64,000 nt of DNA from Nymphalis io (lineage: Eukaryota; Arthropoda; Insecta; Lepidoptera; Nymphalidae), in assembly GCF_905147045.1 (NCBI RefSeq), contig NC_065897.1, positions 10,307,001-10,371,000 on the forward strand, written 5' to 3'. Below are positions 54,901 to 61,861 of the stretch, piece by piece (the first letter of the stretch is position 1; each line of letters begins with the position of its first letter). The notes beneath the pieces were generated by a model, which worked only from the letters and a program-made list of their open reading frames with translations, did no database searches and had not been told where the DNA came from. A program made the position numbers and the translations under genes.

Positions 54901-56195
54901 CATCATATCGTCTTAAACTGTTCACTACTTGTTACCGGCTATCGGGACTTTGTACGGTTATCAATAAACATTTCATTTAAGCAATTTCGCGACAATTTAA
55001 GATTCCATTTGATCCCGAGGTAGCAATGCGTGGTACAGATTAATTGAACCTCGACCAAGGACATTTTAAAAATGAATGATAAGCGATTGACCTTTAAAGA
55101 TTAGGAAATAATTTATAAGAATCTACCACATGTATATCCGATAAACCGCATATTAGCAGCGTGGTGGAATAAGCTTAAACGAAGAGCAGGCCTTAGTCCA
55201 GCTGTGGGGCATTTATAGTCTTTTTGACTAATCTTAACTTTATATTATATTTTACGTAATAGTTAGGTATTACTATTTTGTATTTTCTTGTTCATTTGTA
55301 ATATTAATTCATCACAAAAAATAGTAACGTACCGTAAGTAAAAAGAAATAGATTTTACTTAATATTTATTTTTATGACTCTGGCTCGATCTTTAGAAATA
55401 AGTTTCTTAATTATTATAAAATGCATGATTAGTTTATTAATTAAAACTTTTAATAATTTTAATTATTATTTTTTGTTACTTTTAATTTGAATTTGATTAG
55501 ATTGAATCTGGAAGTGCTATGTACACTTGTAATTGACATGTATATTAGATATACTATTAATGTTTTATAAATTAACTTTTTCAATGTTTTATATGTATGT
55601 TGTAAGTGTGCTATTACAAATAAATAAATTTACGTTATCTGTTAAAAAAACCATAGTTAACAAAAAGTAGATGTAAGGGTTATTTCTTTTACATAGCAAC
55701 ACTTAGGCCACTATGCATAAGAAGTACGACTAAAGGTGAAGACATTTGTCGTTGATTAAATAACATCAAGTGCATCGTAATCCATCTATATTGTTACTTT
55801 CTATATCTATTAAAAGTAATTATAGTTATTGAGTATAAAATATAGGTAGTAAGCATGTACAATATTTTCACGCAAGTCATGTCGGAATAGCTTACAAATT
55901 ATAAACAGGAATGCAGGAAATTCAGAAATGCACGATACGAAAAGAATACTTTATTTAATCTTATTTAAAAATCAAATAACCACAGTAAACACTATTTTTT
56001 CCTCTCCGACACAATATAAATATCGTATTTTTCTTTATATTTCAGGCCAGTCTTCGTCAGTTAGATCTCTCGCTTCTGTCAGAGCTGTGGTCCCTCAGCG
56101 AGGCGATGGCGTCTTGGCGACGACAGCTCGAACGCGGTCCGCGGCTTCGCCCGGCGCCTCCGCCCCCGCCGCCGCCGCACTATCTCAGAACATAA
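18926..56195 (+). CDS. FAM89B: Disordered proline/serine-rich adapter ending in a FAM89/LRAP25 module
   Basis: Three exons join in frame: 18926-20148, 22394-22577, 56046-56195, total 518 residues. Borders: TCTAG/GTATAA, TTTTACTAG/ACTACG, AAATG/GTAAGT, TATTTCAG/GCCAGT. Residues 1 to about 408 are low complexity with SH3-ligand motifs (GPPPVPPRP at 18-26, RRAPPPPMSPKPK), serine runs and tyrosine motifs (GCYATVAEIP, YAYIQDDD). Residues 419-518 match the FAM89/LRAP25 family: LQGLPPLPKSLSGF, LDSQLIYLKKEM and, across the last intron, ASLRQLDLSLLSELWSLSEAM, then a proline tail (PAPPPPPPP). Human LRAP25 links LIMK1 to MRCK kinases in lamellipodial actin control. A second, 100-residue product could start at ATG 22425. 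Without the 20148 splice, the long exon would stop at 20156-20158. The LRAP25 call is firm; the joining is inferred from phase and splice sites. Confidence 0.8.
20149..22393 (+). other. Intron 1 of the LRAP25-type gene, or 3' UTR of the long exon
   Basis: AT-rich, no coding pattern. Around 22175-22215 (AGATTCAAGTCCGCGCACCACT, ACTAAGTTTTCATG) there is a faint remnant of a family-1 SINE. Otherwise nothing recognised. If the long exon is not spliced at 20148, the start of this stretch is its 3' UTR. Confidence 0.5.
24466..24760 (-). other. Unassigned antisense open frame in the giant intron
   Basis: About 95 codons are open on the minus strand with no stop from roughly 24757 to 24463, but there is no ATG at its beginning (the first usable codon is GTG). 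The early part is hydrophobic (TLILYVLVIYQSQLALP), the later part charged (KIKTQENNDEPK ... LAKCLEQAKFNKFRPVY). An acceptor-like TTTATTTTTAG occurs inside it. It could be an exon of a nested gene, a pseudogene or chance; no family recognised. Confidence 0.2.
24771..25064 (-). mobile_element. A-tailed SINE-like repeat, family 2, full length
   Basis: Poly-T at 24771-24784 then the complete complement (ATAGAATAGGAAGGCGGACG ... GAGCTTGCACAAAGCCC, CCAG). The antisense open frame seen in other copies is broken here by TGGTAA at about 24905. Confidence 0.92.
25789..27317 (-). mobile_element. Tc1/mariner element with near-perfect TIRs, internally deleted
   Basis: Terminal inverted repeats of 28 bases: left 25789-25816 begins CACTGGCCTCCAAAAAAATC; the right end (27290-27317) is its complement with one mismatch (CACTGGCCG...). 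TA dinucleotides flank both ends (25787-25788, 27318-27319), the canonical target duplication. Total length is 1529 bases. It contains one transposase frame on the minus strand (see next entry). A recent insertion, judged by TIR preservation. Confidence 0.95.
26057..26982 (-). pseudogene. Tc1-like DD34E transposase, DNA-binding part deleted and frameshifted
   Basis: Cut-and-paste transposase. The frame open to 26057 has the whole catalytic core: first Asp in VLFSDES, second in MHDNARPH, Glu in DLNPIEHLWD, with 34 residues between the second Asp and the Glu (DD34E). The ATG at 26982-26980 opens MDTTEAEAAQVVALIHEGL as in intact relatives, but about 20 codons in (near 26930) the sequence jumps to the GSGRGR linker in a different frame, and the starting frame meets a stop shortly after. 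I estimate 40-50 residues of the helix-turn-helix region are missing. The copy therefore probably cannot bind its ends. A truncated 270-residue protein could still begin downstream. Confidence 0.93.
28396..28434 (+). repeat. LINE 3'-tail fragment (copy 2)
   Basis: Same tail as 903-941 in the opposite orientation: GAGGCTTTCGTCCAGCAG followed by TGGACGGCAAAAGGCTGAA. It is followed by AAAGAAAAAG, as a LINE tail would be. Confidence 0.65.
29862..29915 (-). repeat. Family-1 SINE fragment
   Basis: Only the TTTGAGGAGAA...TATTCCACCACGCTGCTGCAATGCGG part of the body remains, in reverse orientation. Confidence 0.65.
30344..30413 (-). repeat. Family-1 SINE 3'-end fragment
   Basis: Complement of the family 3' end: AACCTGTTAATATCCCACCG, GGGCTAAGGCCTCCTCTCCC, GGAGAAGGTTTGGAGCTTATT. 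The body beyond is missing. Confidence 0.75.
31075..31190 (-). repeat. Family-2 SINE head fragment (diverged)
   Basis: Contains AGTATTGCTGTTTAGTGGTAG, GATGAATGGGTGGTACCCAT and CAGACGGGCTGGCCCAAAAC, the complement of the family-2 head, with many substitutions. Confidence 0.6.
31985..32088 (+). repeat. Family-1 SINE 3'-end fragment
   Basis: Reads AATAACCCGTATTGGAGCAGC, CTCCAAACCTTCTCCTCAAA, AATGGGACATTTATAGGCTG, ending GTTACTTC. Head half absent. Confidence 0.75.
32165..32345 (-). repeat. Decayed family-3 SINE remnant
   Basis: Spaced similarity to family 3 in reverse orientation: CAACTGTGTAAGAGG, TTCTCACACTCTCTTAATTCG, ATCTGATGACAATCTGACACG. Assignment tentative. Confidence 0.4.
34723..35020 (+). 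mobile_element. A-tailed SINE-like repeat, family 2, full length, young
   Basis: Complete from CTGGTGGTAGGGCTTTGTGC to a 16-base A tail. ACGTT occurs on both sides (34716-34720 and 35020-35025 region), a possible short target duplication. Its complementary strand keeps the roughly 60-codon open frame. Confidence 0.93.
36541..36853 (+). mobile_element. tRNA-derived SINE, family 1, full length with perfect target-site duplication
   Basis: Best-preserved copy. Head AGCCGAGATGGCCCAGTGG, box B GGGTTCAAACCC, body CACCACTGAATTTTCATGTG, tail AGCAGTGGGACATTCACAGG CTGTTACGG. The 10-base AGAAGACAGA flanks it at 36531-36540 and 36854-36863, showing a recent target-primed insertion. Confidence 0.95.
37138..37428 (-). 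mobile_element. A-tailed SINE-like repeat, family 2, full length
   Basis: Poly-T at the low end followed by TATAGAATAGGAAGGTGGACG and the complete body to CCACCAG. The antisense frame (from ATG 37254) is open. Confidence 0.93.
38911..39054 (+). mobile_element. Family-2 SINE, 5' truncated with internal deletion
   Basis: Starts at GAGCCAGTGTAATTACAGGC, runs to GCGATGGTTGA, then jumps straight to TGGTGACCACTTACC (about 45 bases missing) and ends CTATTCTATAAAAATAATAA. Confidence 0.85.
39200..39478 (+). mobile_element. tRNA-derived SINE, family 4
   Basis: tRNA-like head: GAGCCGGTTGGCGTGGTTGG (box A region) and GTGGGTTCGATTCCCACCC (box B with stem). The body has ATTTGTGTGCATGAACATG, GTCCTGAGTCTGGGTGTAAT and a 3' end GATATTATTATTATT-A run. 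A different family from 1 and 3; only one copy in this window. The head resembles a tRNA but is not an intact tRNA gene. Confidence 0.85.
43045..43610 (+). mobile_element. RTE-type LINE 3' end, decayed, interrupted by a SINE
   Basis: Plus-strand translation from about 43079 reads HVTRRVMNVDGYRGWGRPKK, then VWMNCV, a TGA stop, KDICMKGVSTEMTRDRK, and after a frameshift ends with the CADP-type motif just before 43268. This matches the conserved C-terminal tail of RTE-like LINE polyproteins known from Lepidoptera. The LINE resumes after the SINE (43567) as TAGTGGGATAAGGGCAAGAAG with GAAGAAG repeats. Stops and shifts make it dead. Confidence 0.8.
43268..43566 (-). mobile_element. A-tailed SINE-like repeat, family 2, nested in the RTE LINE
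   Basis: Full-length reverse copy with poly-T at 43268-43284. Flanks read CCCCAGAT before and CACCAGATAGTGGG after; removing the SINE restores a continuous LINE end (ADPR-stop-WDKG), with AGAT as a possible target duplication. Confidence 0.93.
43943..44168 (+). mobile_element. tRNA-derived SINE, family 1, decayed
   Basis: Head AGATGCCCAAGTGGTTAGAA, then CACCACTTAATTTTCATGTG, TTTCCCTGAAATTCTGCC, GCCCAGCTATGGGACATTCA and CAGGCTGTTACT. Box B is lost and several short deletions are present. Confidence 0.85.
45121..45384. repeat. Candidate MITE with imperfect terminal inverted repeats
   Basis: Left end GGGGACAATTCTACTAACAA; right end, read on the minus strand, GGGGCAGAATTCTACTAGTT. They share GGGG...AATTCTACTA. 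Inside, ATCGGAAT-GAATCGGA-type motifs occur near both ends. No coding capacity, 264 bases. Target duplication unclear, family not assigned. Confidence 0.5.
45901..46389. promoter_or_regulatory. Cluster of three TGACGTCA (CRE/ATF-type) palindromes
   Basis: Exact TGACGTCA at 45901-45908, 46280-46287 and 46382-46389, the last two in a CpG-richer stretch (about 46225-46400). This octamer is the classic CREB/ATF site. The stretch lies deep in the giant intron and could be an enhancer or internal promoter. An 87-codon plus-strand open frame (46167-46430) overlaps it but matches nothing I know. Confidence 0.3.
46437..46747 (+). mobile_element. A-tailed SINE-like repeat, family 2, with duplicated head
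   Basis: The head ACTGGTGGTAGGGT occurs twice in tandem (46436-46449, then 46450 onward). The rest is complete to a 15-base A tail. AAGTG flanks both sides (46429-46433, 46746-46750), a possible target duplication. The CRE-bearing CpG-rich block ends directly at its left border. Confidence 0.92.
48366..48512 (-). repeat. Diverged family-2 SINE fragment
   Basis: Reverse copy with poly-T, then GGGCAAATGTTCCACCTGTG, GGCGATGTACGAAATATTAA, GCGCCACCAACCTTAGGAAC. The head half is missing. Represents an older subfamily than the young copies. Confidence 0.75.
50743..51006 (-). mobile_element. tRNA-derived SINE, family 1, moderately decayed
   Basis: Reverse copy: GCAACCTGTAAACTGCCCGG at the tail side, CTTTCACCGCCGAGCATGAG in the body, and a tRNA-like head near 50945-51006 (GGGTTTGAACCCGCCAACAT, CCCAGTGGACCGTCTCG). 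Confidence 0.85.
52546..52578. repeat. Perfect 14-bp inverted repeat
   Basis: TTTTTAATTCGAAC (52546-52559) and GTTCGAATTAAAAA (52565-52578) around a 5-base loop. AT-rich arms, so significance is lower than for the hairpins at 6502 or 17238. Confidence 0.8.
54228..54533 (-). mobile_element. tRNA-derived SINE, family 1, full length with target-site duplication
   Basis: Complete reverse copy from CGTTACAGCCTGTGAATGTC to the head complement ACCACTGAGCTATTTCGGCT. The 9-base ACAGACTAC flanks it at 54219-54227 and 54534-54542. Confidence 0.93.
55123..55220 (+). repeat. Family-1 SINE 3'-end fragment
   Basis: Reads TCTACCACATGTATATCCGA, AGCAGCGTGGTGGAATAAGC, CAGGCCTTAGTCCAGCTGTG, GGGCATTTATAGTC. Lacks the tRNA-like head. 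Confidence 0.75.
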
Positions 56196-57565
56196 ATATA
56201 TCTATTAACAACTTAAGAAACATTTAATTTAAACCCTCCCTACCAATTTACTTTAACATTAAAAAGTAGTAAACATGATCCTTTACGTGAACTTTTATAT
56301 TTAAAGAATGTTTTTATATTAATTAAAAAATTTGAATGTAACTGACACATAATTCATACAATCGGATTGTCGAGAGAAAATCGAATATAAAATACATTCG
56401 ATTCGTTTTTAGTCACAGTATAATATAACAATGAAATTAATATACGTCAAAATGGCGATTTTCTCTTTTATACATTTATGTTGTTGCATTATTGCAACGA
56501 TGCGCTTATTAAAAGTCTTTTCAAAACAAGTTAATTTAAAATTTATGATTGCTTTGTAATATTTAAAAACAGATAAGTAATAATTATAATAAAATCACAG
56601 CTAAAATTTAAATTCGATTTAACTTGATTAAGCCAGCATGTTTCATATTTAATACACATTTTAATCTGTGCAAAGTATAACCTCAAATCTATTGTCTATT
56701 GATGCAATGTGAATGATAAATGATATTGTGTTAAATTGCCTATTAAATCATCCTTAAAATGATCATTTTGCATTAAACAAACGAAATTCGTACCAGGTAT
56801 TTTTAATAATATTTAATTATATATTTGTAAAGATTTCATTCATAATGGAAAGAAAATAATTTGAATAACATTATTTATATTTAATTCTTATTTATTAATT
56901 GATATTATAAGAATTGACTTTAATGTTACAAAATAGTCGAAATTAAGAATATCTGTAATAGGTACCTGATTTATTATTTATATGCCTGATTTTAATGAAC
57001 AAAATGGGAATTAAATAGTGCTGTAACTTCATTATCTTTAAGCGACTTCATAAAAATGTAGACGTGTGTGGTGTATAAAATGTGTGGTTTGTATAGTTAA
57101 TTTTAATTAGTTTATTAAGTATTGATTTATAATTAAACAAATAAAATTGACTTTTTAGTTTTATCTTTACCTTAAAAAACTTACTCGACAACAATTGTCT
57201 TTAAAAACATCAACGCTAATTTTAAAATGTTTATTGAACACTGTTCCACTTATAAATGTTATTACTAAACTACTTTAATCAATATTTACCAATATTTTTG
57301 AACAAATCTATGTAGTCACTAAACTTTTCTATCTATTTCATTATCACTCTTACGATAAATATTTAAAAAAATATAATATGTACAAGCGACAAATTATCAT
57401 TTTACGTAGGTATGTACAGAATAATATAATTCTATTTGAATTAAAGGTATCCATTTAACAAGTTACGAAAAATAAAGAAAACGCACGTAATATAAATTAT
57501 ATTATTGTAATAGAAAAAGAGAGAGATATATTTTACATAAATTACTTTTATCATAAATCATCTCT
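56196..57565 (+). other. 3' region of the LRAP25-type gene
   Basis: AT-rich sequence after the stop at 56193-56195. Several AATAAA-like hexamers are present, so the 3' end cannot be fixed. No coding pattern or repeat recognised. Confidence 0.5.
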
Positions 57566-57787
57566 GATGATGTCCTCCTGACTGATTTCGGCCACATCGG
57601 CCAATTTGAAGGACTAGTTAATTGCGAAGGACATATTGCACAAAGTGGGCACGAAAACACGAGCGTAGTCTCTCTTCCCTCTCTCATAATGCGATAGCAC
57701 GGTAACCCGACATGACCGGAAAGAATTCAGACATAGGAACAAATGTTTTGCGTGCTTTCCGAGGCACGGGAGTGTATACACTTCCAG
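57566..57787 (-). mobile_element. tRNA-derived SINE, family 3, head truncated
   Basis: Reverse copy: ATGATGTCCTCCTGACTGAT, TTTCGGCCACATCGGCCAAT, TCTCTCATAATGCGATAGCA, GACATGACCGGAAAG. The tRNA-like head is missing; the family-1 SINE at 57797 begins just beyond. Confidence 0.75.
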
Positions 57788-57796
57788 ACCTACTAC

Positions 57797-58110
57797 AGTA
57801 ACAGTACAGTAACAGCCTGTTAATGTCCCACTGCTGGGCTAAGGCCTCCTCTCCATTTTGAGGAGAAGGTTGTGGAGCTTATTCCACCACGCTGCTCCAA
57901 TGCGGGTTGGTAGAATACACATGTGGCAGAATTTCAATGAAATTAGACACATGCAGGTTTCCTCACGATGTTTTCCTTCACCGTTAAGCACGAGATGAAT
58001 TATAATCACAAATTAAGCTCATGAAAATTCAGTGGTGCTTGCCCGGGTTTGAACCCACGATCATCGGATAAGATTCACGCGTTCTAACCACTGGGCCATT
58101 TCGGCTATAT
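57797..58110 (-). mobile_element. tRNA-derived SINE, family 1, full length with target-site duplication
   Basis: Complete reverse copy ending in the head complement CCACTGGGCCATTTCGGCT. ACCTACTAC flanks it at 57788-57796 and 58111-58119. Confidence 0.93.
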
Positions 58111-58424
58111 ACCTACTACTACGAATCTAAATCATCAGGCCCAAGAATGAGGTTATCACAATTACAACGTCAGTCTTCATGCACGAAGATGCGAAATGCA
58201 ATTTGCACTGGGGTGGCCTTTACAAAAAAGCAATTTAACTTTTGCACGTGTATAAGACAACAATATGCTGATAGTATATAATCTTGACATTCTTGGTCTA
58301 GTGTGTATTATTGCCAAAATTTACTTTTACTTTTTTTTGCTAATTTTTAGATTCGTATATTTCATAATACTTTATGTACATTCTCATTGATTTATCGAAT
58401 TATATATACTATCGACTAGTGAGG

Positions 58425-59488
58425 GTAGTTGGCCCGCCTCTGCAGGCCTCCAAATCCTAGGGGGTTCTCAGGGTACAAAGACCTCCTAACCCCGGCAACA
58501 CTTACGGCGGGAGGAGAAGATGCGCATAGCGCCGACGCCTTAGCCCCGGTCTTATTCGGCGAAGCGAGTCAGCGGAGGCCCTCTCCTGACGCTCCCGCTC
58601 CGCTGCCTCCTTCTGCGACATGACATTTTCGCAGAAGAAGACCGTCTCCAACCAGCACCTCTCGCTACCAAGCATGGCGTTTATCACACTCGGCAGCGAG
58701 AGGTCTTCACCGACTAAGGCCGCCAGGGACAGGCGCTGAGGTCCCCAAGCGGCACACTCCATCAGAGTGTGGCACGCTGTGTCCAAAGGCGCACCACACT
58801 CATGGCAGGAGGGTGTCACCTCCCGCCTCGCTATCCGGTGCAGGTACTTACCGAAACAACCGTGTCCGGTAAGTACCTGCGTCAACCTGAATGTGAGTGT
58901 GCCGTGACTCCATTCCACCCAGCGACTCAAGTGGGGGTGGACCGCCTCCACTGTCACTAGGCCTGCCGGGGGGGACCTCAGGTCCTGCGAATCAAGGCTC
59001 GCTGGGCTAGGGCCCTGACTCGCTCAACCTCCGCCGACCCTGGACGGACGCCGCTTGACCTCGTTTCCTTCCGGAACCGGTGCACTTCCGCAAGCACCTC
59101 CGCCTGGAGTTCCCAGGGCGGATCGCTCGCGAGAAGTGTCGTAGCCGTCCATGACACCGTACGCTATGACTGTTTGCGGCCTCCGCAGAAGAGCTCTGTT
59201 ACGAGCGGTGAGAGCATCCACCCAAATGGGTGCACCGTACAACGCCATGGAGCGTACCACGCCAGCGTATTAACGCCGACATGGTATTTCCGGCCCTCCT
59301 ACATTTGGTAGGAGGCGGCCCAGGGCGGCAGCAGCGCTTATAAGCTTCGGGCCGATTTGGATAAAATGCTGCCTGAAGCTCCACCTTCCGTCCAGGATCA
59401 GGCCCAGATACCTCATCTGAGCTTGCACCTTAATCACCGTCCCTTGGACGGTTATAGACGCCCCTCGAGGGGGACTCCGGTACAGACC
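58425..59488 (-). mobile_element. R1-clade-like LINE, 5'-truncated, frameshifted
   Basis: Minus-strand translation from about 59486: TVIKVQAQMRYLGLILDGRW, SFRQHF, AAAALGRLLPNVGGPEIPCR, frameshift, then VVRSMALYGAPIWVDALTA, further shifts, and an intact C-terminal frame (58957-58502) with VEAVHPHLSRWVEWSHGTL, TFRLTQVLTGHGCFGKYLHR, the zinc-knuckle-like CHECGAPLDTACHTLMEC and a basic RRRRYAHLL end. This is the post-RT region and C-terminus of an R1-type lepidopteran LINE; the endonuclease and most of the RT are absent. GC content far exceeds the surroundings. Non-functional. Confidence 0.9.
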
Positions 59489-59589
59489 CTACTCATATTC
59501 ATATCATAGTCTTATCTAATAAAAGACGTTAAGATTATCCCAATTACCGTTTATAATTACTAGTTGAACTTATTATTCCTAACATAGTG

Positions 59590-59790
59590 ATGATGATATC
59601 CTCCTGATGTCGATCAAAGATTCAGCAATAGCAGCGTTACTCAAGGGGGACTAACCATCTGCGCGAGACAGATATGGTACACAAGCGTGTGTGCAAACAC
59701 AAATGAATTATAATACTTATAATCCAATGGGACGGCAAATTCCATCACGTCAGGATAGAGTACAGGCGCAGTACCAACGACTTATAGTAA
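59590..59790 (-). repeat. Decayed family-3 SINE remnant
   Basis: Spaced matches in reverse orientation: GATGATATCCTCCTGATGTC, AGGGGGACTAACCATCTGCG, CACAAGCGTGTGTGCAAACAC, TAATCCAATGGGACGGC. tRNA-like head lost. Confidence 0.65.
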
Positions 59791-60064
59791 GGTACAATTA
59801 CATAATATGCCTACACTATTGCATTGGTACTTCCTAGAAAATCCGCTTAAGTATGTAATAAAAATACTCATATAGTTGAAAATATTATAATTAATATTTT
59901 ACGATTTTATAAGCTTAAGATCATAAAAAATAGCAAAATAAACGCAAAGATAAGTATTTAATCGATTTTACGAACTTCAATTTCAGTAAAATACGGATTT
60001 AATAGCTTTCGATGTATTGATCGACAAAAATTGAAATGTGAACCGGTTCTTAGTAATTTAAATG

Positions 60065-60112
60065 ATATTGTCGATACTAAATGGATGCACCGTTAATTAG
60101 TATCGACAATAT
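60065..60112. repeat. Perfect 16-bp inverted repeat upstream of DPY-30
   Basis: ATATTGTCGATACTAA (60065-60080) and TTAGTATCGACAATAT (60097-60112) are exact complements around a 16-base spacer. About 490 bases before the DPY-30 ATG. May be a MITE end pair or a binding site; unresolved. Confidence 0.9.
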
Positions 60113-60227
60113 TTCGATATAAAGAAACGACCGAAGAATTTTCAAATTCTTAACCAAATTGTTCTTATATTACTGCAATTGAAGTTTAAAAAAAAAATAC
60201 ACAATTTTAAAAAAAGTAACTACTTAC

Positions 60228-60253
60228 CCAGATTTTCTAGGTAGAATCTTCAT
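60228..60253 (-). other. Possible first coding exon of a divergent gene
   Basis: On the minus strand an ATG at 60253-60251 opens MKILPRKS and runs into a textbook donor (TCTGG/GTAAGT) at 60228/60227. The start resembles that of LENG1-type proteins, but that family continues with Trp, which this junction would not give, and I found no further exon in the 4 kb downstream. If real, it would share a 350-base bidirectional promoter with DPY-30. Confidence 0.2.
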
Positions 60254-60602
60254 TCTGAACCGGTGTAACCTTGACATTCAATTTAATACTGTAACTTTTG
60301 TTTTATATTTTTTAATAAAGAGCAGAGGAAATTTAATATTTATTTTGTTATTTGTGCATAAGTCGTCTTAATTTTTTGTTGGTATAAATTTCATTTTAAT
60401 TAAAAACGTTATTAATATTCTGTTATATATGTAGTCTGTGGACTGTGGAAGCATAACTTTTTTTTTGTTTTGACTTTCTGACTTAAAGTCTGAATCTGTA
60501 TCTGATTGTAATTCTAATAGAAGCGTACCCAAATCTTTATTTCCAAAAATACACAATTTAAGATTTATAGAGTTTTTATATGTTAATAAATAGTTGCGAC
60601 CG

Positions 60603-61268
60603 ATGTCAGAAACTTCTTTACAAGGAAATCAAACCCGTAAGGAAGAGCAGCCGTCCAAAATACCGGAGTCAGTTAAGGTTAATACCAAACATCAAATAAA
60701 TTAAAACTTTATTTTAAGTTATCTTCGCCTTTATTTAATTTAAGCTTTAAAGTTGTTTCATACTTACTTATAAGTATCATACCATATATATTTTTTATAA
60801 ATTAAAGAACAATAACATACCTTTTACTAATTATTCAAAATACTACGATACACGTATTTCTCTAGTAATGAAAAAAATCTTTGTTATTTTTTAGAAAACA
60901 ATATCAATAGAAAAGGAAAACGAAACAACGGCTAGTCAAAAGTCTCGAATTGATCTCAATGCGCAATGTATTTCTCAGTTAATGAAAAAAAATTTTGGTT
61001 TTTTTTTCAGAAAATAATATCAATGGAAAAGGAAAACGAAACTAATGCTAGTCGAAAGTCTCGAATTGATCTCAATGCACTGCCTACACGCCAGTACCTC
61101 GACCAAACAGTTGTTCCTATATTACTGCAAGGTCTATCAGCCCTTGCGAAAGAACGTCCACCAGACCCAATAAATTATTTGGCAGCTTATTTATTAAAAA
61201 ACAAGAATACCTTTGATAATAATAACTCAGGTTCAAATAATAATGCTCCACAAAATCCTCAAACGTAA
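60603..61268 (+). CDS. Dpy-30: DPY-30, core subunit of COMPASS/MLL histone methyltransferases
   Basis: Small nuclear protein that dimerises and binds ASH2L in H3K4 methyltransferase complexes. Exon 1 60603-60677 (MSETSLQGNQTRKEEQPS..., donor AAG/GTTAAT) joins exon 2 61011-61268 in phase 0, giving 110 residues. The DPY-30 motif is unmistakable: SRIDLNALPTRQYLDQTVVP, then ILLQGLSALAKERPPDPINY, LAAYLLKNK. The tail is Asn-rich (NNNSGSNNN), longer than in human (99 residues). Upstream of exon 2 lies a near-copy of its acceptor and first 20-odd codons (60886 onward); using it would add codons that end in a stop after the copied acceptor. AATAAA at 61627-61632. Confidence 0.94.
60854..61079 (+). repeat. 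Tandem duplication of intron end plus exon start in DPY-30
   Basis: Two units of about 114-116 bases in direct repeat: 60854 to about 60963 and 60968 to about 61079. Each contains GTATTTCTC, a TTAATG/GTAATG-AAAAAA stretch, a T-rich tract, AG acceptor, AAAACAATATC/AAAATAATATC, and the exon text up to TCTCGAATTGATCTCAATGC. They differ by a modest number of substitutions and small indels. Confidence 0.93.
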
Positions 61269-61861
61269 GATTAGAGATAATATATAGGTTAATATTATAA
61301 TAATTCACTGTTAAAATATATTGACATTTGAAATTTTGTCAATATATTACAAGTAGCCTTCAATGTTTAATTGTATATTTAAAAAAACAAGACTCAAGTA
61401 ATTAAACATTGTTGATAAACCTTATGTATTGAAACTCAGAATATTATTTTCAAATATAATATGTTTGCTGATTGTTTTTGGTCATGGCTTAATAATTTGT
61501 GAATTCATTCTATTATTAAATTAAAAATTTTAATTTTATTGTGGTCAAAAACAATCATTAAATGTGTGTTGGATTCATTTTGAATAGATTAAATTAATTG
61601 CAAATGTATCACTTTTTAATTTATAAAATAAAAATGAAAATAATTAAACATCCTAAAGCCTATTCGATCACAGGAGTAAAAAAAATATTGGCATTAAATT
61701 AATGTTCAATTGGTGCCACAAAAACCAATGATAATGCTAATTAATCTCAACAATAACTTAATTCGACATCTCTATAAGTATTGTAGTTTCATCAAATTAA
61801 AATTTTAAAGCTACGGAGAATTTAAAAGTGATATTACATATATTGCAGATTAAATGTAATA

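Larger units (their letters stand above)
22578..56045 (+). other. 33.5-kb last intron of the LRAP25-type gene
   Basis: Defined by the donor GTAAGT after 22577 and acceptor TTTCAG before 56046, joining two halves of the LRAP25 module. It carries more than fifteen repeat insertions listed separately. Long stretches show no recognised feature: about 22580-24460, 27318-28390, 32350-34720, 35021-36540, 39480-43040, 47000-48360, 49000-50740, 51010-54218 and 55221-56045. The 39480-43040 stretch is repeat-poor. Many small open frames inside (for example 22754-23050, 30966-30646, 49996-50205) have no recognisable similarity and are treated as chance. Confidence 0.75.

Noticed and set aside
22578..56045. 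Known conserved insect miRNA precursors in the giant intron
   Set aside because: I scanned by eye for mature sequences I remember (for example let-7, bantam, miR-9, miR-193) and saw none; this is not an exhaustive search.
58769..58960. Plus-strand ORFs across 58429-58960
   Set aside because: They are antisense to the R1-type LINE C-terminus, which is the real coding relic.
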